From NCBI RefSeq assembly GCF_963678635.1, contig NC_087065.1:46254381-46318380 (forward strand): 64,000 nt of DNA. The letters run 5' to 3'. A program made the translations under genes and the position numbers. A model generated the notes under the pieces. That model was not told the origin of the DNA and made no database searches. It worked only from the letters and a program-made list of their open reading frames with translations. Positions 54,547 through 64,000 of this stretch are shown one piece after another (position 1 is the first letter of the stretch; each line of letters opens with the position of its first letter). This DNA comes from Symsagittifera roscoffensis. Its lineage: Eukaryota; Xenacoelomorpha; Acoela; Convolutidae.

Positions 54547-57249
54547 CTATCCATCGTTCAAGACAAGAATTTTTAACAGAATTTTTTATTGGAGCCGGAT
54601 TTTCAAAAACGTGTAGCACGCTGGTCTAGAGAGAGTGGATTTCTTCTACCGAAGCTGTTGAGCACGTCAAAAAGAATTTTTCCGAAAATAGGAACTTCAC
54701 CGATTTATAAACTCTCTTTCTGCTTAAAACACATCGTCTAAGTCAGTTTAATCAAATATATTTTTTTAATTTTTGGTCTTTTTGATCTTTTACGTGATTG
54801 TGTTTTATCTGATGCATCTAGTAATTACATAAAGCCTGCTGCTAAAATACTCAAAAAAATACATGAAAAAAAAAAAAGAAAACATGTATACACATGAATC
54901 TCATATGCTGAGACGTCAAAAAACATGGACACAAACGCTTAAAATTGAATCAAAGAACAATAATTTTACATAGGCAAACCCAGACACTCATGTTTGATAG
55001 TGGTTTAGTACATGCTCTTGTTCATTGAAAGGTTACCGTAACGTGATCTTTTCTGGATTTTCTATACAAATAATAGCTCAGACTAATTTCATTTTGAGCT
55101 TTTTTTATTTATGCAAACATGCATAGATACATACATTCTGAAATCTAGAAAAAACACAGAAAGAGCATACATAAGTAGACAATAAACTAGAAAGATTTTG
55201 TCTTTTTTCTTTCATTTTTTTTGTGTCAGAGATTCGGTTCTAATTTGAATTGAGGCAGCTAAAAACTTTTATCTCAAACATTATACGACTCAAGTTGCAA
55301 CACTTATTTTCTGAAATTACAGCCTAAAAATTTTAGTTTTGTCAATATTTAGCTTATTTAAAACTATCCGAGACCATTTGAAGGGCAGTCGGGACTTTCA
55401 GGGCTGTGCACCGATACGAGCAGTCTTGTTTTTTAGTCAAGTAGTATGTAAGAATGGCTAGGAAATTACATACTTTTAACCCACCCTCGCCAAAGAATTC
55501 GGTGCGGGGTTACATTACATACTTCTAAACCCCAAAGGGTTAAAGCTCCTACATTTACGGCCATTATTGTCTTAGAGGAATAAATAGTGGTTTTTATGGC
55601 CATTTTCAGAGTTTGAGATTTCTGCTTGTTTTCATGTAAATTATGTTATTGTACTAAATCACAAAAAAAACGAGCGTCTGGGTTTGCATATGTAAAATTT
55701 TTGTTCTTCCGATTCATTTTTTAGGGTTTCTGTGTATTTTTCATAGTTATCTCAGCAAATGGCAATTGTTATTTCATGTGTATTCATTTTTTTTCTGTTT
55801 GTATGTCTAGATAATTTTTGAAATTTTCAGCAGCAGTTTTTATGTAATTACTAGATGTGTACCAGATAAAACACAATAACGTACACGAAGAAAAAGCCAT
55901 AAAATAAAAGTATTTGGAAAAACTGATTTTATGGCCTTTTTCAGAGTTTGAGGGTATTAGATTGTTTTTATGTAAATGATTTCATATGCCTATTACATGC
56001 ACCTAATATTTAGTTGAGACTAATACAACCGAAAAGTATAGTATTAAAGAAACTACTTCTTAACAATTTTATGCTGTTTTCTGTTAACAAAAATTTAACA
56101 AAAAAACTCATCAATTATTTAATTGATACTACTATCTGATCAAATTTTCTCAACAGCTTGTAGTTACTGTCAATTGATTTAAGCTGAAGCTCTTTTTTTA
56201 AAAATGTTGTGCTTTTAGTTATTACGATATATCAACACTTTGCTTAACAAATTAAGTTTTTAAATTTTTAAAAATAAATCAAACCTAATTTCAACTTTCC
56301 TGATCATGATAATGCCGCACCATAAACGGTTGTTTTCTAACCTAACTATATGAATACTCATCTAGAACTAATTATGTTAGTAGAAGAAAAAACTTTTTTC
56401 AGTAAATGTTTGAGGTGGACCAAGCTTTCGTATTCAGTCTTTGATTACTAGCAGGAGCAATTCAATTAGCATCATACTATCTCCAATCATTTTTGTATTG
56501 ACATTGTTCTTATCTTTTAACAAGGCGCGTGTTTGAATAAGTATTTGTTATCTGAAAGTGTATTTTGAGAATCATAAACCTTATCATCCTTATTCTACCT
56601 GTTTCCTTGGTTTCCATAATGATGACGGCTGTTTCACACTAAACAACGCTCTGACACCATTTGGACCAAAATATTTTCCGAAATGTTTAAGCGCCACTTT
56701 ATAGTTTCATTGCATTTCGATAAATGTCAACAACGCTTTCTTAACTTCCGACAAACTGAGAAAAAGCATATAAACAAATTTTACGGAAATCGACCTGAAA
56801 TAATTGCATAGTATAAACTGCAACGACAAGCTAAGACCATTTTTAGATACCCATTAAATTTTGATAAATTTCTAGTACCTTTTGTTTCATTGAAGAAAAA
56901 CTTCATTCAGAGGAGGAGAAAAAACAAAATAATTGCTCCTCCACTTCTGTAGAAAATTACAATTTGGGTTTAAGTTTTAGCTCTGATAGAAAAAAATTAT
57001 TGGGGTGCAATTCATTACTACAGGTGATATTGGTTAACTAATTCACTCTAGAAATTTTATCTAATTTTTAACTAAGGACAGATTATCTGATTATGCAATG
57101 CTTCATCACTTTTTGTTTCCTATTTCGAATTAAATTTACAGTTCTGTATTTCAAAACAATTAAAAAACTGTGTGATTTAGAGATCAACTTTTCATCTAAA
57201 AATCATCTTCAGATGTACAACGCTTTGAAATGTAAGACATTTTGCTCAC

Positions 57250-58475
57250 AATTATTCCATCGATTCATTTAATCAAACAGCTAGCCACCCATCCAATTAT
57301 ATATCCTTCCATCTAGCAATCAATCCATTCAACGAGCAGGTCCTCCATACATCAACCCAACCATCCATCAAATATCCAACTATCCGTTCAGCAAGCCTTT
57401 TGCTCATCAAGCGATCCATCAATCTAACAAGCCATTCAACCATCAAGCCATCGATCCATCAAGTCATCATTCCATCGAATCAGCCATCAAGCTTATCCTT
57501 CATGAATCGAAGCATCCATCAAATGATATATCAATCTAGCCAACCATCAAAACAATCATTATTCCATCTTTCCAGCTATCCACCCCGTCATCAAGCCAGC
57601 AATCCATCTAGCTATGAATCTGTTCAACCAATCATCCATCCAACCAAGGAATCAACCATCAAGCTAATCAATCATCGAACGACCCATCCATCGTCAACCC
57701 AACCTCTAGTCAAACGTCCGGACATCGGATGAACCAGCAATCAAGCCTATCCTTCATTAATATGTCCATCATCCTAACTATCTATCAGTCTAGTCATCCA
57801 TTCAATCAGCCATACATCCATCAAGCCACCTAACCATCTAGCCATGAATCCATCTAACCAAACATCTATCAAGCCCAAGAAACAGCCATCAATAAAATCA
57901 ATCATCGATCGACCCATCCATCTTGCGAGCCATCTATCTAGCCACAAAACCAATCAGATAAATTTCCAGCCATTCAGCTATCCATCCATCCATGAAGCCG
58001 TTCTTCCAACTCTCGATCTATGTATTTAGCCATCCATTCAACCAGCCTCCAATCTATCCCTCCAGCTATTCATCCAAGAGTCCATTCATTGATCAAGCAA
58101 CAAGGGCATCTAGCCATCAAACCGTCATCTAACCATCGATCATTTCGTAAACATATCTGTTCATCGAGAAAACCCTCCAGCCAACCACTCATCCTTTCAG
58201 TTATCGATTCATCCATCCAACGATCCATTTAACAAGCCATCGATCCATCTAGCCGTCTATACAACAAGCCTTTCAACTGTTAGGTCAGTCATCTTTCTAG
58301 CCATTCACTCAACTAGCAATACATCTTTTCCCCAATGCATCCACCCATAGAAGCATACATCGATCCATCCATTAAGCCATACCTTGTATCATTTCATTCA
58401 ACCAAGAATTTAACCATTATACATTAGCTATTGTTTCACTGACTCAGCCATCCAAAGATCTCTTCTTCAAGCCAT
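57250..58475 (+). repeat. Degenerate CCATC satellite, copy B
   Basis: Same satellite as in unit A, about 0.2 kb shorter through one deletion after ACAAGGGCATCTAGCCA. Elsewhere nearly identical to copy A. Confidence 0.85.
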
Positions 58476-60004
58476 TTACAGTGATTAAATTTCATTATGT
58501 AGAAAATATCCCAAATAAAGGATTAGTACAACCTGACCAAAAAAAAAACGATACAACAGATTTCGCCGCATAAAGACAACAGATCATTAAAAATTGTTTT
58601 GGTAATATCGCAAAAATAATTCATTGACTTTGCTTAAGTAAAATGATAATGGTTTGTTCGGTCCCCTTTGGTGAAGTGGATAAAGTTTTTCTACCAAAAT
58701 ATAACTTCAGAAAGTGTTTGTAGTTGTCAAGGAAAAACTAACCTTAACCATTTAATGGAACATTTTGACAGCATGTCTCGATATTCAATATTGTTTTGAT
58801 TGTATGTAATATCAAATGATGTCTACAAATTTTTTATGTAATCATCCCTTTTATTGAAATTTTGATTTTACGTTATTTATTGTTGCTTTATGTGTATTTA
58901 TTAAAACTTGTGTTGTGTATATCGTTTTTTCCCTTTCTGTCAACGCAAATATTATGATAGTAAAATGGTCCCAAATTTAATTGAGTGAGCTAATTGGTTT
59001 TATCTCAAACATTATTCGGCTCAAGTTGCAACACTTAATTTCTGAAATTATCAGCCTAAAAATCTTAGTTTTGCCAATATTTAGCTTACTTAAAGCTATC
59101 CGAGACAAATTGAAGGGCAGTCAGAACTTTCAGGGCTGTGGAATGATACGAGCAGTCTTGTTTTTTTAGTCAAGTAGTTTGTAAGAGTGGCTAGGAAATT
59201 ACAAACTGAAGAATTTTTTAATATTGATTTTGGGGAGTCGTGTTTTCAGGGAAGCGGAATAAATTTAATAAAAACAATGTGACTGAAAAGTGACTGAGTG
59301 GTATGAAAAAATGACCTAAAAATTTAACTCCTCCAAAGAAAATAAATTTTTAACCCCTCCAAAGAATTCGGTGTGGCTTAAAATTACATAATTTTAAACC
59401 CTAAAGGGTTGAAGCTCCTACATTTACGGCCATTGATGTTGTAGTGTAATAAAGAGTGGTGTTTTATGGCCATTTTCAGAGTTTGAGGTATATGCTTGTC
59501 TATATTTGAATTACAATTTTTTACTAAATCACAAAACAGATTGAACGTCTGGGTTTGCATATGTAAAACTTTTGCTCTTCTGATTCATTTTTTAGAGTCT
59601 GTGTGTATTTTTCATAGACCCCTCAGCAATTGGCACTTGTTAATTCATGTGTATACAGTTTTCTTGTTTTGTTTGTGTTTCTAGATATTTGAGGAAAGCA
59701 GCAGATTTTATCTAATTACTAGATGTGTACCAGATAAAACACAATCACGTAAATGAACGAAAAGTCAAAAAAAAAATATTTGGAAAAACTAATTCAGACG
59801 AGGTATTTTAAACAAAAAAGTAGTTTATAATTTAGTGAATTTAGTAGTTTTCCAGAAAACAAAATCCACTGAGCTGCTCAACAGGTACATCATCCACTTG
59901 GACTTGCTTAGGTACAAGAAATTTACTCTCCTTTGGCTAGCTTCCTAAACGTTCGTGCGAGTCCGTTTATCACATAAAAATTCTGTTATAACTTCATCTA
60001 TTGA

Positions 60005-60223
60005 ATGAAGCATAGAACTTGTATAGATGCCGTAGATTTCAGAATATCTCTAAAACTGTTATCTCAAGTTTCGCAGTACTCTTTTGGTATGACTATTTTC
60101 GATAAATCAGACGTTATAATTAAAAAATTTTTTCGGAAATGCACAAATAAAGCTGCTGATGTGGCTTTGAAACCAAAAGGGATCCTAAATTTGTTAAACC
60201 AATTTGTCGACTGCAATCAGTGA
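60005..60223 (+). CDS. Uncharacterised ORF in duplicated unit B
   Basis: 72 codons from ATG, paralogous to 52918-53187 with frame-preserving indels (it adds KKFF and NKAA). It ends LLNQFVDCNQ. It lies upstream of the terminal exon at 61342, but no donor linking the two was identified. Confidence 0.35.
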   Translation: MKHRTCIDAVDFRISLKLLSQVSQYSFGMTIFDKSDVIIKKFFRKCTNKAADVALKPKGILNLLNQFVDCNQ

Positions 60224-61341
60224 CCTAGGAAACTATTCATATCGAATTCTTCAAAAAACCGAGTCATGGCCGTTTGGTTTAGCGGGCAATAGCTAACACG
60301 GCTATGCCCGTCGCTACACTCCTCGGGAACGCCTCCCGCTGTTTTAGTAGCTGCCTCACAGTTTTTCGTTGTTTTACACAACAAATTGTGGGAGCAAAGC
60401 GTATGCTAAACAGACGAACCAGGAAATCTGTACATGAAATTACATAGTTATCAAACAGAAACATAATTCTCTTCCCCCCCCCCCCCGCTGATTATAAGTT
60501 TTTCTGTTCCAATCTCGTTCTTGCCCTAGAGAGAAAAATTGCAACTGTTTATGTTAAAGTGGAAACTGAACCATATCAATTTTGCCAACGGAAGACACTC
60601 TCGAGTATCGTAGCGACTAGCAACGATTTCAATTTTTACATCAACAAGATTGATACTTGTTCATGTAGTGTGATTCAAAATCAATGCAGAAACAAGTACA
60701 AGGGTTTTTCATAGTGATGCTCTAATCAGATTAGTCTTAACACGTTTTTCACGAATTTTATTATGTCCTACTTTTCCCCTGAATGCGTTTTGTCCCGTCG
60801 GAGCTGCTTCTGAGAGGGTTTTTGCAAACGGGCAAAAAAAGGCATGCAGGGGAATGAGAAGAATATTTTAAAATAAGTGAAAAGTGTGTTATCACTAATT
60901 TGATTGAAGCATCACTATGAAAAAAAATTGCGTATTTTTTTGCCCTTAATTTGAATCACACTACTTCAACAAGTATCAAGCCTATTGACGTTAAAACTGG
61001 AGGCATTGCTAATCGCTACGCTCCTCGACACTGTCTTGCAAAACCTCACTTAGAAGCAGCTCCAACGGGCAAAAACCGCATGCAGGTGAAAAGTAGGGCA
61101 CGTTAATTTTCGCGAAAAGCGTGTTATCACTAATCTGATTGAAGCATCACTATGAAAACCATTGTGTACTTGTTTTGCTTTGATTTTGAATCACACTGCG
61201 GCGTTGGTAAAAATGATTTGCTTCTATTTCTTTTTTCAGAAAAAATGTAGTCCTTCTCTATAAGGCAAGAGCAAAATTGGAACAAAATACTTTATAATTT
61301 TCAGGATAGTTATGTATTTTCATGTACAGATTTCCTTGCAG

Positions 61342-61577
61342 TCTGTTTGGCATACGCTTTGTTTCTACTCACTGGCTCACTGATTGCAGTCTTAACGCAA
61401 ATCAACAGACTGGAATTTGAAATTTCAGGAACACTATTTGGTTTCACAGTTATTTCAGCAGGTTTATGTGTGCATTACTGTCAAAGCGTTAAAACGTCTG
61501 TTCTATCAAAAAAAATCAAATCAAAAGAGTACTGCAAAAATTCAGATAACAGCGTTACAGACGATTCTGATGTCTAG
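61342..61577 (+). CDS. Terminal exon of a two-TM membrane protein, unit B
   Basis: Acceptor GATTTCCTTGCAG, then an open frame of 77 codons to TAG. It reads LAYALFLLTGSLIAVLTQIN (membrane helix 1), a short loop LEFEISG, TLFGFTVISAGLCVHYC (helix 2), then a Lys/Ser/Asp-rich cytosolic tail ending TDDSDV. The pattern resembles the last two helices of small tetraspan proteins, but no family signature is certain. Upstream exons were not found. It lies between the inverted arms of unit B, so it may be host sequence caught in a repeat or part of a transposon. Confidence 0.5.
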
Positions 61578-62259
61578 GTCATCTTTAAAAATTCTATCCA
61601 TCGTTCAAGACATGAAGTTTTAACAGAACTTTTTAGTGGAGCTGGATTTGCAACAACGTGTAGCACGCTGGTCTAGAGAGAGTGAACTTCTTTTACCAAA
61701 TCTGTTGAGCACGTCTAAAAGAACTTTTCCGAAATTAGGAACTTCACCAAATTATAAACTGTCTTTCTGCTTAAAACACATAGTCTAAGTCAGTTTAACC
61801 AAATATATTTTTTAATTTTTGGTCTTTTTGATCTTTTACGTGATTGTGTTTTATCTGGCACATCTAGTAATTACAGAAAGCCTGCTGCTAAAACACTCAA
61901 AAAAATACATGAACAAAACAGAAAACATGTATACACATGAATCAACATATGATGAGACGTCAAAAAAACATGGACACAAACGCTTAAAATTGAATCAAAG
62001 AACAATAATTTTACATAGGCAAACCCAGACACTCATGTTTGTTTGTGGTTTAGTACATGCTCTTGTACATTGATAGGTTACCGTAACGTGATCTTTTCTG
62101 GATTTTCTAGACAAATAATAGCTTAGACTTTTTTTTTATGCAAACATGCATAGATACATACATTCTGAAATCTAGAAAAAACTTAGAAAATGCATAGATT
62201 AGTAGACAATAAACTAGAAAGATTTTGTCTTTTTTCTTCCATTTTTTTGTGTCAGAGAT

Positions 62260-64000
62260 GCACGTATGAGTTGGGTAGTGTTAAAACATAAATAAAAACG
62301 TTCGTAAAACTCTTCATCATACTACTCTGGATACGAACACAGAGGCAAAAGTTTTTTTTTACAATGATAGTTTCTGGTGAAATGATCCAGAAATCAAGAA
62401 CAAATGAAATTGATTTGATTTTATTTAAACTTCTATTTATATTGAAGCAACTACAGAAGTTATGTACATTGATAATTATTTTGAAACTTTTACAAATTTA
62501 TCTTGAAGTTGAAGTTATACGTTGTAACAATACAGGCCTAAAATTGAATTGGTGAGCACAAAAATAGCGATATACAAGCATATATTGGCATACAAAGGTA
62601 CATAACCCCATCCATACAAACGTTTAAAGATGCCCTGCTTGCAAGTACAAAAAACACCACCTACCTACAAAATTTTTTATCTGAGATATAACCTTTATCT
62701 GAGATATAACCATCATCCCAAACATCATCTGATATATAAATTAGCTTCATCATAATTAGCATTTGGTTGTTTCACCATATTTAGCATTTGGTGAAACAAA
62801 CCAGATCAAAAAAGAAAAGTAAGAAGCAGCCATTAGTTTGACTTTGACATGCGTACAAAAATATTTATGTTTACTTGCAGTGTCCAGAGTTTATAGTTTC
62901 TCAAACTTCTTGACCTGTCCGGGACCAGGTTATATTGAATTTGTGGTGGAATTATGATTTTGGCTATGAAAAGCCTCCTTAAGCAAAATTTAAAATACGT
63001 TCATAGAATCATAAGTACAATTTTAGTTACAAAAGCAAACTCATACAAACTTTGATAATGTCTTGTTCTTATAAAGTAATCGGTGCAATGTTCTTGAGCA
63101 AGTTGCAAGCTCATCCAAAGGGAAGTAATTTTTCTACCGAGGCTAGTGGAAAGATGGATGGGATTTTTTTCAGAAATTTCTAATTTTTTTTAAATTATGA
63201 TTTTTTTACGTTTTAACTTGGCTCATCGACCGCATAATTGAAAACATGCAGCTCCAAAACTACGTTAGAAAATACAAAAACAAATTCAGACAAATACACA
63301 AGCTGATTGCATAAAATACAGAAGATGTTTTTGGTACTCATGAAAAAACCGAAAATTATTTCAGAAAACTAAGGACAAATTAGAAAGAGTTCCAGATTAA
63401 GGTTACAAGTCTCAAACTGATTCCGTAAGCGCATTTATCAACCCATTTTACGTACAAATAAACAAAAAACTTATTTTTTCACAACCATTGTTTTAATTCC
63501 GAAAAAAACACACCCAAATCATCTGCGTTTCCAAATAAAAAACTAAAAATTTTTTGTTTTTTATGTTGTCTGATGAAATTTTATGCAATATTCTAGAAAA
63601 CATTAAGCTTAAAACACATTGAGCTTGAGTTCAAGTAAAAATTCCAGTTATATTTGCATACTGTAAATTGCTTCGAATTGCTCAAAAGACACCCGGGCGT
63701 ACAAAAAGATTCAAAGCTGAAAACATACAAAAATAAAAACTATTAAAAGCCACAAACATGAGCTAGCAGACGCATGCCATTAAATTGATTGAATTTCAGA
63801 TACACCTTGATGCAAAGTTTTAAACTTACACGCTTCTTTCAATTTTAAACATACTTACAGACATTACTTTAAAACAATCAATTATACGTACAGACATACT
63901 TGCAGACATACATACAACATTACATACACGTGCATGTATGTTACCCGTAAGTATAATCTAATAAACAACAAAGATACGCATATTAGATACATGCGAGCAT
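62260..64000. other. Right flank, largely noncoding
   Basis: AT-rich. A possible terminal exon lies at 62881-62957: acceptor TGTTTACTTGCAG, reading SRVYSFSNFLTCPGPGYIEF then VVEL and a stop. It is too short to trust. A 17-bp tandem (TTATCTGAGATATAACC twice, about 62679-62712) and ACATAC-rich DNA after 63850 are also present. Confidence 0.35.

Larger units (their letters stand above)
52430..55030. repeat. Inverted repeat arms enclosing ORF and fold-back, unit A
   Basis: The segment 52440-52700 (containing GTAATTACTAGATGTGTACC, CAGATAAAACACAATCACGT) is found in reverse at 54780-55030, diverged by roughly a fifth. The interval between may be a DNA transposon of about 2.6 kb. Unit B has the same arms at about 59525-59790 and 61820-62075. 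Confidence 0.6.
48905..55233. repeat. Large tandem duplication, left copy (unit A, about 6.3 kb)
   Basis: It starts GGTTCTAAATTGAATTGAGG, and the same start recurs at 55236. It ends at TTTTGTGTCAGAGAT, which also ends the right copy at 62259. The order of all internal blocks is shared: module 1, satellite, module 2, short ORF, fold-back, terminal exon, inverted module. It differs from unit B by an 0.85-kb deletion near 49350, about 215 bp of extra satellite (about 50845-51045), and changes in the terminal exon. Confidence 0.88.
55236..62259. repeat. Large tandem duplication, right copy (unit B, about 7.0 kb)
   Basis: Direct repeat of unit A. Unit B keeps about 0.85 kb (55690-56540) absent from A, and carries a 120-bp insertion at about 56630-56750. 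It has a shorter satellite and an intact terminal exon. Confidence 0.88.

Noticed and set aside
48919..59169. 62-codon ORFs recurring in the modules
   Set aside because: They are repeat sequence running into the rolling-circle 3' end; identical frames arise because the DNA is repeated.

Overview
The window is AT-rich nuclear DNA from an intron-containing, repeat-laden animal genome. The evidence is GT-AG introns of 66 bp to about 9 kb, a homolog of a motile-cilium protein (CIMIP1/C20orf85), a calponin-homology protein, and many DNA-transposon, rolling-circle and LTR elements. The sequence alone does not fix the phylum. Env-bearing Ty3 elements occur in many invertebrates, tunicates included.

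Layout: (1) 1-12.4 kb is the 3' two thirds of a large, decayed, env-bearing Ty3/Gypsy-type retroelement: pol (RT, RNase H, integrase with GPY/F tail), small hydrophobic ORFs, a Pro-rich ORF, an envelope glycoprotein, a second Pro/Ser-rich ORF with a possible intron and basic tail, and a candidate 3' LTR with a TATA box. Gag and protease lie left of the window. (2) 15.0-26.15 kb is a complete + strand gene in five phase-matched exons (predicted 297 aa), ending in a calponin-homology (CH) domain. Its 9.1-kb intron carries a Mutator-like transposon (18958-21144) with an 8-bp target duplication, several MITEs, and a nested minus-strand CIMIP1 gene. (3) 29.65-35.23 kb is an unrecognised minus-strand gene of at least five phase-consistent exons. 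Just beyond it, 35.75-36.12 kb is a two-exon minus-strand gene for a small, possibly secreted protein.

(4) 26-48 kb is filled with about 0.53-kb repeats. Their 5' inverted repeat pairs with a copy placed about 30 bp inside the 3' end, followed by a terminal hairpin. This is the asymmetric architecture of Helentron/Helitron2 rolling-circle elements. Copies occur nested, head-to-tail and in a 1.12-kb tandem array. (5) 41-44.3 kb holds palindromic-satellite MITEs, one flanked by TA, and a hAT-like MITE. (6) 48.9-62.26 kb is one 6.3-7.0 kb segment present twice in direct tandem. Each copy contains a degenerate CCATC satellite, two copies of a module with the rolling-circle 3' end, and a terminal exon for a two-TM protein that is intact in the right copy and broken in the left. 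The last 1.7 kb is mostly featureless.

All gene models were made by reading splice sites and phases by eye. Domain names rest on remembered family motifs, not on searches.
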